Part shown: positions 48,690 to 61,267 of the stretch, piece after piece
How positions within the stretch are numbered: position 1 is the stretch's first letter
Layout of the letters: the number at the start of each line of letters is the position of its first letter
Origin: Capitella teleta
Lineage: Eukaryota > Annelida > Polychaeta > Capitellidae
DNA: 64,000 nucleotides
Assembly (NCBI GenBank): GCA_000328365.1
Contig: KB293181.1
Coordinates: 275,872 to 339,871, forward strand
Direction of reading: 5' to 3'
Program-made: the position numbers and the translations under genes
The notes under the pieces: model-generated
What the model was told of the DNA's origin: nothing
Database searches by the model: none
Seen by the model: only the letters and a program-made list of their open reading frames with translations

Positions 48690-48714
48690 AAAAAAAAAAA
48701 AAAAAAAAAAAAAA
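48690..48714 (-). repeat. Poly(T) tract serving as likely splice-acceptor tract
   Basis: On the minus strand T25 is followed by CAG and, 10 nt later, by the stress-protein start codon. The homopolymer is therefore likely the polypyrimidine tract of a 5' intron. Confidence 0.6.
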
Positions 48715-48890
48715 GAATTCGACATTGAAATAAAAAAAAAAATTATTAACGAATGAACGAGCCAGCCCAGTTAAAGAAATTGGGACAATAATAATTAATT
48801 AAGATGTTGATACAAGTAACTTAATTATGTTAAATATGTTAATACAACTTGCAGTCGTAAACAGTAAACCCTACACGTAATTTCAGTACG

Positions 48891-49094
48891 CTACATTTTA
48901 TAGGAATCAAAAATGATGGGCATGAAATTGACATGCACTTCGACCTTTGAACTCGCGTTCAGATCAAATTCGCTATGTTGAGACATCCTTGAATCAGTTG
49001 GGTGATTTGTTAAATACGCGGGGGTTTTTTTATCGATTCGTTTTATTTCATCCTCAATCGGATCGATTTCATTCAAACTCATGCGTCGAAACAA
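48891..49094 (-). CDS. Hypothetical small protein or upstream exon of the stress-protein gene
   Basis: A minus-strand frame whose likely start (49082) gives MSLNEIDPIEDEIKRIDKK and about 63 residues in all, ending NFMPIIFDSYKM. The mix of acidic, basic and hydrophobic residues looks coding and is free of repeat sequence, but I recognise no family. It lies 210 bp upstream of the stress-protein start on the same strand. A donor-like GTCGAA after SSK would join in frame to the open stretch before the stress-protein ATG, so it may be an alternative N-terminal exon. It may equally be chance. Confidence 0.3.
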   Translation of the reverse strand: MFRRMSLNEIDPIEDEIKRIDKKTPAYLTNHPTDSRMSQHSEFDLNASSKVEVHVNFMPIIFDSYKM

Positions 49095-51395
49095 GAAAAA
49101 AAATAAAGCGGGTTGTTACTACGAACATCATATGAACTTTAGCGTATTGTAAATGATTAATTATATATTATTGAACTACAATAGTACGAAACTCGGGAGT
49201 TATATGGTACCGCATATTGTACCGCGATTAAGTATTGTCAGCGGTACCTCTGTTCATGTCACCGAGTAGGTCAACCGGTGCACCGATTGTGATTCAGCGA
49301 TAAAATGAGTGATACCACAGAAGGAATCATGACAATTGGTATTTACTTAAGATATTGATGGATGGAGATATTATCACCAGTTACTAACGCATTCACATTT
49401 TAATAAGTCAACAGGGTCTTCGATTGTACAAGCACGATCGATTTCTGTCGCCAACATAACTCAGCTTATAAATAATAAAGACACCCCGGTGACAATTGCA
49501 CCAATCGGCACATGACGAATGAAAACCATTTCTGCGAGAATAGACATGTTTCTTGGAGTTGGGTTGGTTCAGTTCTGCTATATTAATATTTTAATCGCTA
49601 AATTACAATTGGAAAACGCACTATTACATATGTAGTACTGTAGCACATGTAGGTGTGCACTGCTTGGCTATAGAAGGCACGCCTCCGATCAAATATTCAA
49701 TGCCCGTCCTGCCAGCGATTAACTGCATTCTGCAGCCAGATAATCTGTGGGCATGATGTATCAATAAGGATCTTGGAACGAGATTGCCCAGCGATCAGCA
49801 TTGAGCGATATTCAGCAAGAACCTCAAATAATTATCGACTCTACGTGTGAATGTAACGCAGTCATCCAGTGCTTTCTGCTCAATGCTCGGCAATGTCTGA
49901 AATAAGTGGTGCGATTTTTCTTCGATAAACATAAAGAACATTCTCCATTGCTTCCCCGCCGCGTGTCTTTGGCCTAGATTCCGCCAAACACGTGAATTAT
50001 CACGTGATTAGTAAGAATGTGAAATGAGGATAATTGCTGTGATTCTTACCTGTAAATCGAGCACTGTCGTCAACAGATATCCCTGTTTCAATCGAACGCG
50101 ATGTTACAGTGAAACATGCTTCAAAGAGGCGTGCACAGCTGCCGCGTTCATTGATTGGCTCGGCTCAGAGGTCAAATTGTGACCTTGACCTCAGAGTTCA
50201 TGTGGCAATGTTGACAATTTTCACGAAGAAATCTACCCGTGGTTATGTATGATCATAATAATTAGCAGATCGTTGCCTTCAAGCATTGGCAATGATAGAA
50301 ATAATTAGCAAAACTTATAAATAAATTTATTCAACAATATAACAATTTATATTGAATTATATAACAGAACCAATATCAATTGAATAAAAAAAAAACTAAA
50401 TCAACAAAAGAGGAATGAAGTATATATAAGTATCGATTAATCAACTTGATTATTAATTTATAATAAAAGCTAAGAATGATTATGTAATGATTATGTCGTT
50501 TGATTACAAGCACGAAGCTGTGTAAAAGGCGAGCAATTGGAGAAGAATTGATTCTCAAAGAAAAATAAAATTCTGTTATAAATTATAACAAAATGAGGCA
50601 CACAAAATATACAAAGCGAACATTAGATTGAATAGTGTTAAATTTGACCAACATTATTTCACATAATTTTCACATTTCACCTAAGATATAAAAGACAAAA
50701 AGTGGACAACAATTAAATGGATACAAAGTACATGATTTGGGGAGTTAGGGAGTTTTTTTTTTTTTTTTTTAATTTATTGGAAGAAATTATACCTTTTGAG
50801 TATTTCAGAAACAAAGTTCTGGTGGGACACATAAATAAGAGACAAAAATGAAAGAGGAAATGCAGAACGTACAAGCGAGTATTTTGAACGACGTCAACTG
50901 CATAAGATCATGTGCAATCGGTAATTAATTAATTAATTAATTTTCTTGAGAGCAGATTCGGTTTCTTTAAATTAAATATTGGCACGCATTTCATTTAACA
51001 TTACAAACGTATATTATGCAAATGATTACTGGGTGATTGATTTGATTATTTTTATTTTTATTTTTATTTTTTTCACAGATGAACAAAATAAACTTTTGAG
51101 CATTTCAAACAAGCATCGTAAAATAAAACACAGGATTAATTAAGACTGTAATTAATCCGGAAGCATCTGCTGAAAAGTACATGCATGGAATAAATAATTG
51201 GAATATATAATATACAGAAATCGATTGCTAAAGTTAAAAAACAACAACAAAAATTATCCTATTTGAGATTTTGTGGCATAATTTGGCTTACCATAGAAAA
51301 CTAGGTCAACCAAATTAAATAACAAGCAGGCTTGGGTTGTGCATAATTGTGAGTGTAATTTTAACCAATATTTTTTCTGTGTGCTATAACACGGC
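49095..51395. other. Intergenic, AT-rich
   Basis: Two CACGTG E-boxes lie 12 bp apart (49989 and 50001). A cluster of nuclear-receptor half-sites (TGACCTTGACCT then AGTTCA) lies at about 50178-50200. A T-run is at about 50753-50770, with very AT-rich DNA beyond. No coding sequence is seen. The 3'UTR of the TTLL gene should occupy the right end. Confidence 0.5.
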
Positions 51396-54264
51396 CTACG
51401 AGCACCATGCCGGGTCCTGCAGACATTTCCCCCGGAACCACAGAGTCATCACTTTATTGGCAGAATTCAGCGACTGGAATTGTTCATCGCTCGCTGGATT
51501 GAACGTCGAAGCAGACTTTTGACCCTATAAAATATAGAAAAACCAAGTAAAACAACATCAGGAAGCAGGAAGTAAAATCCTTCAGCTAAGAACTACAAAA
51601 TGAACATTTAAAACATTCGATAACACCCAAAGAAACATCTCGGAACTTAGAAGAAGGGAGAATCCCTGAATATGCACCCTTCAGACAAACTATTTTGCAT
51701 CTGACCTCAAATGGAATCGGAAAGAGACGTCTCCACGTGTACCGATTCAAATGCTCCATGTACGCTTGCCTTAAGGCAGATGCATCAGTCATGCAACCGT
51801 TACACAGCTTACAGACCTGTAAGATTGCATTTTTATACAAATTTTATTAAAATTTCTACAGAAGAATGACCAAACTTACGATGTTTTCTGAGCAAGATTT
51901 TGAGCATTCTGTGGAAGCACATTCAGAGGAATATGTTTGGATGTCCTTTGTAGATGCTAACATGTTTCTTTCATCTTCAGACCTAGAATTGAAAAGCGTT
52001 TGAAAAGCAGAAGAGAAATCAAATTAAAAATAGGACACTTGATTGAACATAAATCCCGCAAAATTATGATTCTACGGTTTCAACTCACATTTGTTTTTTC
52101 TGATGAACTGTGGTTTTGTCGACTCCCACCAGGTGGAGTAGGCTGAACACAATTTGCTCGTACAAGACTTTATTCGGTGGAAAATGTCCTGATGACAAAT
52201 TGGGAGACATGTTGACCTGAGTGGAAAATTTTAATCTGAGAAGTCGCTTAAGACAATGGCAAGTTCCTACCTCCAAAAGATAAACTTTGAGATTTTCATC
52301 CAGAACGAAATCGAAACGAACCATTTCGAAAAAGTTTCTGCAAAATATAAGCAATTCATACTAATGATCATGAATTTTAACTGTTAGCAACTGTTAGCGA
52401 CTGTTTGAAATCAGTCCCCAGAGTGGTCATTATGTCTAATCTATCTATGTCTAATTGTATAATCTATACAATTGAACTGATCGGAGTAAAGAACATATGT
52501 GATGGTGCACAAGGAAGTGTTTTCACAAAATTACCCCGTGTAAATTCCTGACCTGGAGCTGGCGTAGTTCTTGCTGGCCTTTATCAACTTCTCCTCCATT
52601 TTGAGAAATACCTCCGTGACAGCATCCTTCAATGATTTAGCTAACAGCTCAGGGTCATGACCTTTGCAAACGATAATATAAACATTCAAAGACCAAAGAA
52701 AATGACAAACCTTTTTCTCGTAGATAAGCAAAGAGCGACTGTTTACGATTGAAATCCAATTTGTTGTAATAAAAAGCTAGAGAAGGAACCTGGAATAAAA
52801 TTGAAATTTATAAATTATAATATGACTCATGATTTTTTTTTTCCACCAAATTGGGGGTGATAAAAACAACTAACCTTCCATGGAGGAAGATAAGCGTCAG
52901 AAATCACATATTTATCACGATCGCTGGAGTCAAATGGATAATATTCGCTCGGACAAAACCTACAAAAAGTGAAAAATAACAAAGACATTGGTCGATTGGA
53001 TAACTGCAAACCTTATGAGCCAGTCACCTTCATAGATATAGAGACGCAATGGATTGATTGAAGTCAGAGCAACGTAAAGACCAATGTCAAACCGTCTGAA
53101 ATGTCAAGATATTAAACCTAGCTTCAGAAGTGAAGCGAATAAAAACCTTCCATCAATGAGAAACGGATTCCCGATGTATTCTTGGATAAAAGTATTGTTG
53201 TTGCTCAAGTCCAAATCTGAAGAAAAGAAAGAATAAACCGGAAAAAAATAAAATAATAAAAAATAATAAAAAAATAAAAGAATAAATTATAAATAATAAT
53301 ATATTAAGAAAAACAAAAAAAAATTTAAAGAGCTACGATAATTGGTACTAATTATACCACTAGGTAGCTGAAATTAAATTGGCTAAATTCCCAGAATTAA
53401 ATTTCAATAATCTGAATATTTCTTTTATTTACGGAATAAACTGACCTTCGACTCCTTTGATAGCCACTCCACGGTGTTGGCTTCCCTTTTGAACCCAGAA
53501 CGTTTTGGGATTATCTTCCACCTAAGTAGGAATTTTTATATTTTTTTTTTACAAAATTATGTTTGGAAGTTCTTGCTTACATATTTAAAGAATTGTTCTT
53601 TCTCCTTGGGTACTTTGAAAGCTCTTGGAATGAATGAGAAAACCGCCCCAGTGACTAAGCTGACTTTGTTGGTGAGGAATCCGGAGCCAGGAAAGTGATT
53701 CACCTGCAAACCACAATATAAAATTAAGAGTCGCGAGTAGATTTCGGTTTTACCTTTTGGTGAGGCTTCAATTGCAGCATTTCTGATCGGAGAGTTGAGA
53801 AAGGATAGTCATGTGACCAAAACACATCCCAATGGGGAGAATGAGTGACTCGTAAAAACCCCAAACGATCAAAAACAGCGATCACATGCTTCAAGTAGCC
53901 CGTATCCATCTGAAAATTCCTCAATATCCAAATAACGCACAACCACAAATAACGTGAGTACCCGTTTCCCCGCAATCCAAGCAACGGGTTTCGAGGCATC
54001 ACTCAGCGTATGACCTTGACCTTCAGCGACGGCAGCCGCAGCGGAGTGAATAGCAAGATGGTCGCTTTGCATGATGCGCAATTGATAGACGTTAATCATC
54101 AGGAGAAGAAGTCCGAAGCAGAGAATCAGAAAAACGACTCCTTGTAAACGGAACATGTTACACAACGTGCATCCTCCTCTGCGACGAGGCTACGGATGAT
54201 TTCAGAAATTGGAAGGAAAATCATGATAAATTCCAAACATTACCTGTTCATTGAAACTCTGCAT
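51396..54264 (-). CDS. Tubulin-tyrosine-ligase-like enzyme, membrane-anchored, TTLL15-like
   Basis: TTLL enzymes are ATP-grasp ligases that add glutamate or glycine to tubulin or other proteins. Fifteen exons join in phase: 54244-54264, 53962-54189, 53754-53909, 53581-53703, 53446-53521, 53147-53216, 53012-53095, 52875-52959, 52711-52789, 52553-52661, 52271-52337, 52089-52216, 51880-51982, 51706-51816 and 51396-51524. Total 1,569 nt, 522 aa. A basic patch (PRRR) is followed by one hydrophobic segment (about residues 24-42), then the TTL domain: VNHFPGSGFLTNK, FWVQKGSQHRGVAIK, EYIGNPFLIDGRRFDIGLYV and FEMVRFDFVLDENLKVYLLE + VNMSPNLSS (metal and ATP residues present). A Cys-rich tail (CKLCNGC) follows. 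Size and layout suggest the invertebrate ttll-15 group, but the subfamily call is tentative. The small first exon is inferred; without it the protein would start at 54165. Confidence 0.9.
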
Positions 54265-54552
54265 AATTTCAGTGGTCGCTTATTGTGGTTCCTTGAAAAT
54301 GGGCGAATATCTGAAACGTACGACCAACGTGTTGATTGTTGAATATTATATATGGATATAAAAACATGGAAATCATGAATGGACTGTGTAGTTTGTGAGG
54401 CAACACCAATCGCTACCAGACTAAAAACCAACTAAGAGCTTATGATTTTCGACACCATGATCCAGCTCAAAGTGCATTTGAGCCTTGTGATGATTCTTGC
54501 TGATACAAGTCATTAATTTTTTGCGTCTCTTGAAAATTCTTGGATCCACTTA

Positions 54553-54592
54553 AAAGAAGAAGAAGAAGAAGAAGAAGAAGAAGAAAGAAGAA
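54553..54592 (+). repeat. (GAA)n microsatellite
   Basis: About 12 GAA/AAG units with one extra A, 290 bp upstream of the TTLL start. Confidence 0.9.
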
Positions 54593-54845
54593 TTTATTGC
54601 AATGCAAATAATCGAATAACAGATAACAAATATAAAGAAAATTGTTAAAGTGCAATGCAATCAGGATCTGGTGCAACGAATAGCACATTTGATCCTGATC
54701 TATATACAAAATAAATTATTTAAACGCAGGTACAAAACGTGAGGCAAGAAAAAAAAAAAATTTTAAAAATTGCAGGAACGAAGAAAGAAATAATTAAAAA
54801 AAAACAAAAAAAAACAAGAAAGCAAGAAAATCTGATAATAATGAT

Positions 54846-55020
54846 TATATATACATATACACATATATACGCACACACATATAACACATATATACACACA
54901 TACACATATATACATATATATACATATACATACATACATATACACATATATATATACATATATATATACACATACATACATACATACAAACACACATACA
55001 TATATATATATGATTATATA
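54846..55020 (+). repeat. (TA/CA)n compound microsatellite
   Basis: About 175 bp of alternating TATA, TACA and CACA units. The Tyr/Ile/His-rich open frames in it are by-products of the repeat. Confidence 0.9.
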
Positions 55021-57950
55021 GCATTACATGTGAAACAAAAATAATAAAAAAATAGAAAAATGAATAGTTTCTTTTTCAAGCATACAAGCAACAATTATCA
55101 TTCATGCTAAATTATTGAATGTGAGTTATGATTAATTTTTTTAATTTATTTTTAAAGATATTGGTTGAAGTGGTTAGATTGTAATTTTGATTGAAGAGTT
55201 TAGGGCCTAAATATGAAATTGAACGTCTTGATACAGTTAGTCTAAAGAAAGAAACAATGAGTGGTGGTCTTCAAATATTATAGGCGGAATTTTGAGTGAA
55301 AGAAAACATAGAATTGAAAACAGAGGGGAGCATATTTCGAAAAAACTTAAACATAAATAACATAACATGATAATTATACGTTTGTTTGACAGTAAAAATA
55401 TGTGTGGACAGAAATAGATCAGTGGTATGTTCTCTATAATTTGATAATGTCATTATTCTTAGAATCTTTTTTTTTTTGCAAAAGAAATAAAGGTTTTAAG
55501 TGAGTTTGAGTCATTATAATATTATCATTATGATGTCCCCAGTAATTTCCATAGCCTAATGACATACAAAAGCCTAAAATGCTGACTTATATTACTGACT
55601 GCATGCAGTCTATCCACTGAGCCAAATATTATTTATTTTATTTATTTTTTCCTGAGTAATGAATGGAGGACAATCATGCGATTAAATTGATCAAAAGTTT
55701 GCAAAATTTGATTTCGATTAAATGTGCTTGTTTCAAGAGTTTAGGTTATTCATTTATGTAAATTATTTGTATCTTAGAGATTTGCATAATGTATGCACAG
55801 TGCAAAAATAGCAATAAACAATTAATAAGTCAATCAATAAAAGATTAAATCAACAGTTGCTTAGAAAATCTTGCCATCAATGGAGAAAAAAAAGAACAGC
55901 TCTCGACTCTCATATTAAAACATTGAGTAATTGCTTGAGCAATATGTACAATCGATGTTTACATTAAATGCATTCATACATCCTCTGATAGCACTGATTG
56001 GAAATTTATGTGAATGTCATCACATGAAGAAAGGCAAATAGCCTGGGATCATTTATGATATTATTGGTGAAGAGCAGCCTCTCATCATTACATTACCTTT
56101 CTTTCATTCACAAATAGCGACTGTAGAACAGGAAATTTTCGCAGAGCATGCAATTTTCGCTTTATTCGTGGTCACAATGAACTGCGAATATTAAATGCTG
56201 GTGAAATTTGTTCTACCTTCTGGGTGATCTTATACAATATGACCCTAAGGTTCACTGCGAATAATTGGTGCCGCAAATACCGCAAAAATTGCAGTCCGCG
56301 GAAATTTTCTGTTCTAGAGTATTTGGAAATCATTAGTGCTTTCGGTGTGGCAGCTTTAATTGAGTGTTTCACAATGTTCACCAAATGTGATGATATTTCA
56401 TCTATAAGTGTATGATATATGTAATTCCACAAGTGTAACTAATCTAAAATGGGAGTAAATTTATGCAAACGGATATTTCTGGCACACTTGTATATAACAT
56501 GGAAGTTGCTTGGCATCTTTTCATTAGAAGTTTGGACAGTGTTAAGAGTCGAGTTAAAGCAATGATTGATTCCCATCCATTGTTATGCATTCAAGCGTTT
56601 AATTACCCAGAGTAATGCGGGCGCTGGCACACAGAGTGGCATGGAGAGTCTAATTGATACAGGAAATATATATATTCGGATTTGTTTAACTTATTTTTCA
56701 TTTGAAGCCGAAGTTTCGGAGATTAGCCAATATTCGTAGAAGTCCAAAACCGAAGCTTCACCCATCACTACTCTTTACATAGTACATGCACACAATCCCC
56801 ACATCTCACTCATGAATATGCATGATTCTGGATCGCGGTCAGGCCCGACACCAAGCGCTTGCCATATATGATATAACATGCACTTGCCAGTGAAAAGAGA
56901 AGAAATTTCATCAGCACCAACAGTATCATCAATTGACAATTGTAGACCCTCCCTGTGTGTACACTGAGTCGTGAGATGTTAAACCCATCTATGATCTCTG
57001 CTTTCAGCTTTGATGATGATCGATCGAGCTGTACATTAATTATACATATAATAACTAATTTCAGCAAATTCAGTGAATTTTTCGTTTCGTTATGTATTTA
57101 TTTTTTGACTGCTCATACCTCAATATCAACCGATACCACACCAGCCAAACTTCACAATCGTGTACATATCAGGTATCAGGTTACAGGTATCAAAATTGTA
57201 CAATACCTACTTGTATTATCGCTCACCACACCGCACAATACCTATACAGGTAATTCAATCACCTGAAGCAACCTAAATAGATTGGCCATAAGTTAATGAA
57301 TGCACGAGTAGTCCTGTGACCACACTTCCTTGATAGCCAAAGTCGTGACAATTCGCCCGGGGCTTCAACATGGAAGGAGATGTGCTTGGTTGACAACGGA
57401 CATAACGAAATCAAAACGTTATGATTTGCCGTAAAAAGGCTCACTTAGACCAGCTTACGTATGCGCGCTTTACTTGAATAGGGTAAGTGCTGATAACCCA
57501 AAAGTTATAGCCGCGCATGCGCAGAGCATAGTAAAAGGAGCAGACGCAGTTTTAGTGGGACATTTAACCAACGAACATGGCATCATTTAACGGGCGGCGC
57601 TCGATGATATAGAAGCAGTTTTCTTTTCGCTCATTTAACGTAATGCCTATGTTGACAATACTGAAAAATGCCAGCGCAGCACTGTATAAGGAGTAACTGT
57701 CGCTCCAACAGTAAGAAAGCTGCAGAGGATGCATTTATCGGGTGTATTTAAAAAGATGGGGAACTTAATTTTAAGTGATGTTCTATTGACTCATAGCACC
57801 AATTGATAGCATTCCGTGCCAAAAACACCATGCCTGGATGCAAGCATAAAGAAATAATGCATTTCGAATATCGGGGTTAACATTGGGCCTATGGGAGAAT
57901 GGCTTCCATTACAAAGTATAGGAGGCAAACGTCAGCTGAAGGCTTGCCGT

Positions 57951-58056
57951 GATTGGTCCTGTTCCCCTCGTGAAGCTATCGATTTCAGCCAATCAGAGCA
58001 GATCATCTTCGCCATAAAAGGACATCTTTGTTGTTTACGAAACGAAAGCGCATGCG
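57951..58056 (+). promoter_or_regulatory. Promoter-like patch: two CCAAT boxes, TATA-like and NRF-1-like site
   Basis: GATTGG at 57951-57956, CCAAT at 57989-57993, CATAAAAG at 58013-58020 and GCGCATGCG at 58048-58056. The spacing suits a plus-strand start near 58045. No coding exon follows. Confidence 0.35.
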
Positions 58057-60361
58057 TGGTGCACTCTGGCTGACCTTTTTACTGTTTCAGGATGAGAAAC
58101 ATGGTAGGTGTTCTAGAAAATCGCTTGTTAAAATAAGAAAAATAGCGAAAAAATATTTTTTTTTTTCGCGCCTGACTGGTGGCAAAATGATTATTCTATC
58201 TATTTCCGAAAAAAAATATAAAAAATATCCAGGTGTTTAGTCGCAGAAAACGCTGATATGACGAGGCCCATTGTAAAAGATGGGGAACTCGGTGTTTCAT
58301 CACAGCTCCTGACGTCACGCCTAATTAGCAATATATCTCCCGCGAAATCGTTAGGGATGATATTCCTTGTGTGGGCCAGGCATAGGAATCATTTTTGGTG
58401 CATCAAATAACGACTCGAAGTCTATTTTTAACCAGTTCTCCCTCCCTTTAATATGTTTTCCGTCGTGTCAAGTGCCAAACATGGGTGAAAGCTTGAGGTC
58501 GTGAAAATTTCCACATCGACCGAGTGACACATGCATTTGTTCGAAATATTTTGTCCACGAGACACTGCTGCATATCCAAACCCACCCTATACGTAAAAGA
58601 AGAGGACATCTACTGTCAGGACACCCGCAGCCTAAGATAACACCTCTTCGGGGGTGTCAACCGTCAGTTGCCAAGAGACTTAATGCAATGTGTATAATAT
58701 AGTGTACAACTCATTGGGTGCATTATACACGATGCGTTGTACGTGCGTGTAAAATCAAATTAATCATCAAGTTGAGATTGTGAATTTTTCGAAAGCCCCA
58801 TACACTGCTTTAATTGGAGCACCGAGTGACTTCAATTGCAATTTGCTGGCACGGGAGTTCGTCTTCGTCTCAGATGCCATGAGGTGGTTGCACTCATGCT
58901 TTGATCTCAGTTAAGGATCAAAAGTTAAATAACAAAAGCTTTGATGGCTCTTCGAATGTCTTTGATGCATTCATACATCGTATATACCTAAAGATCAGTC
59001 AAGGGAGTTATCTATTATTGTCTCCGTTAAAGATCTCAACCAGGGCACCAATTTTATAGTAAACCATATTCATTTGCATCACCAATCATCATATGTCATG
59101 ATTTAATCAATTTTATTCTCATTCAAAAAGTCAGAATCTCATTCAAGATGGAGGTCGGCCATAAACACACACGCCCAATTCCACTAATTCTGATTTATGA
59201 TATCCCGTAGTAGAAACGCCACGATTTTTCAAGTAATGATGCAAATCTTGGACATTTCGCTTTGCAAATTCAACTTCTCCATTAGACACTATGATAGAAA
59301 ATGATTTTTTTTTTTGTCCCACATGTGAAACTAGGTCAACTCTGCGCCGCTCGGCGCATGCGCAAACGATTATCGGTCCATCGGAATATACAATATATTA
59401 TTGTATATTCAATATTTGTTTGGGCCAAACATAGTCTATCTATTCTGTGTTAAAAAACAAAACTCTAAAATTTGCTAAAACGTATCAATTATGCCTAAAA
59501 TTATGTGCCCATTTATGCACAGAAATTAAGCAAAAAGTCAATTTTGAATGAGGGAGGAACATTTAAATGCAAGTGGTGAGTGATTGCAAAGAGAGCAAAG
59601 TCAGATAAGCCCCTGAACGAGCATTAAGTAATGTAATCTCTTGTATGGCGCTTCAATACAAACTCTCTTTTTTGCTTTGATTTTATGAGATAAACATTAA
59701 TCCTACCGACACCACAATAGCACTCTCAAATATAACAATAGTACGAGAGCTTGCCTTAATTATGCATTCAATGAAGCTTATTCATGGTCCGGGGCCCTGT
59801 TTGCCGCCAAAAGTGGAAATATCGTGGAATGTTGAGTGCACTCTATTAATTGAGATAAATTGGCATAAATATTGATGAAATTGAAATTGAAATGATATCA
59901 AGTATTTCTTTCTCTATTCTTAATTAGCGTGGATTTTACACTGCGATCTGTTTTGTAACACTTTCTCAGAACAGCGTTGAGATATTTAGCAAGGAGTAGA
60001 TATCTTTTGGTCCACTCTCAACTAGTGATTGGTCATTGTGCCTAGTTTTATACATGAAGAATGCAATATATTATTTGGTGTGATATAGAATACTGACTCA
60101 AATAGAGGAATGTGAACCATGACCCATGAGGCGTCACAGAATTTGGATGCAATCTCTCGCGATATCACTTTTGAAAATATTGAGCAATATCGGTTTTGAT
60201 AGCCTTGGGAACTGACAAGGAAATATTGTGGATCAATGGGCAAGTAAATATGCTCAAAATATTTATCTAAAAAGGCATGATTTAGAGAAACATTTCTTTG
60301 CATGGACAAAAAGGAACGTGATCGAGAGAACTTTACTGACAATTAAGCTAATTTTACTTCT

Positions 60362-60362
<1 letters not shown>

Positions 60363-60396
<34 letters not shown>
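60363..60396 (+). repeat. Poly(T) tract, 34 nt
   Basis: T34 homopolymer. Confidence 0.9.
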
Positions 60397-60861
60397 CTCC
60401 CAAACAATGGTAGGAAATTACGACCAGTTTTGAATGTGAATTTGCTTTATTGTTTGGTTTTTAATAATGTGTTTATAATATTTCTAACGATCATAATGAT
60501 TAAATATTATTACTCTACTCCTCTTGTCATTCAAGCCAGGTGTGACCCTTATCATTATGTTATACTAGTAGTTAAAATATGGCATCATTATCACTACATG
60601 CATTCACTATTTTTAAAAGTGTTGAATCTGTGCCCAAAATATTTCTGGGCGCGCAACAAATAATGGTCACGTTGACGTAGGAAGACGGTTGTAGTGACTT
60701 ATAGGCTGAAATCTGCGCCGCTTTCTTTGGGGAAATTGTTGAGAAAGACGCTTCTTGAGGATGTTAACTGCCTATGGATTGCTTCCATTGGTTTTTTATA
60801 TAATACGGGGAAATATTAAAACGGTAATGGCGCATTACGAGGGGTTAATCTTTGATGCGGC

Positions 60862-60966
60862 AATTTATAAGCCGTAAAGTATTGTTTATCAACACTATCC
60901 GCCACGTGGGGAACGACACAAAATGACGTCATTGGTGAATGCTGATTGGCTAAGCTCCATGCAAAT
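60862..60966 (-). promoter_or_regulatory. Compact minus-strand promoter-like module
   Basis: Reading along the minus strand: octamer ATTTGCAT (60966-60959), CCAAT (60949-60945), CCAAT (60935-60931), CRE TGACGTCA (60931-60924), E-box CCACGTGG (60909-60902) and TATAAA within CTTATAAATTG (about 60871-60862). The order and spacing resemble a classical RNA polymerase II promoter. No recognisable product lies downstream. Confidence 0.5.
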
Positions 60967-61192
60967 GAGCTCTTCTTTCTGGTGAACATGTTGTTAGATA
61001 TTCTCACTCTTTAATAAACTTTAGTAATTACAGAAATGATAATGTAAGCTTTGTTCATTAAAAAAGGTTTATATATGTATTTCTGATGACTGAAATTCGT
61101 TTTGAGTCTCTTGTGTGAGATTTTTGTTATAAATGTAAGTAAATCGTGCTATTTGACAGTGGGAGAAGTGCGCATAGGGACGGTTCGGCTTC

Positions 61193-61267
61193 GTCACGTG
61201 ACCACCGATTTCCTGTTCCGGTTCATGCGTTCAACGTTGAATTGTGTCATATGGAAGATTTGTGTTG
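61193..61267 (+). promoter_or_regulatory. Promoter-like patch with possible first exon
   Basis: GTCACGTGAC (61193-61202) is a palindromic USF/TFE-type E-box. ETS-like TTTCCTG and TTCCGG follow at about 61209-61222. An ATG at 61251 opens a short frame (MEDLCW) that meets a strong donor, TTG then GTGAGTAA, at 61268. It could be the first exon of a rightward gene whose body lies beyond the window. Confidence 0.4.

Larger units (their letters stand above)
55021..60850. other. Intergenic, no gene recognised
   Basis: The open frames here are short, AT-biased and without family resemblance. Noted: a tRNA A-box-like stretch on the minus strand (about 55606-55627), NRF-1 palindromes at 57513, 58048 and 59354, a promoter-like patch at 57951-58020, a CRE at 58310, and a T34 run at 60363-60396. 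Confidence 0.55.

Noticed and set aside
49082-49096. ATGAGTTTGAATGAA shared by the L3HYPDH start and the small frame at 49.08 kb
   Set aside because: A 15-nt match between two places in 64 kb is expected by chance a few times, and the flanks do not match.
54720-55044. Tyr/Ile-rich open frames
   Set aside because: Translation of the TA/CA microsatellite.
55600-55630. tRNA A-box-like TGGCTCAGTGGATAG on the minus strand
   Set aside because: No B box (GGTTCGANNCC) follows at tRNA distance and no cloverleaf forms. It could be a SINE relic but is not supportable.
60022-60342. 106-aa minus-strand open frame
   Set aside because: AT-biased, with no motif, splice context or family resemblance.
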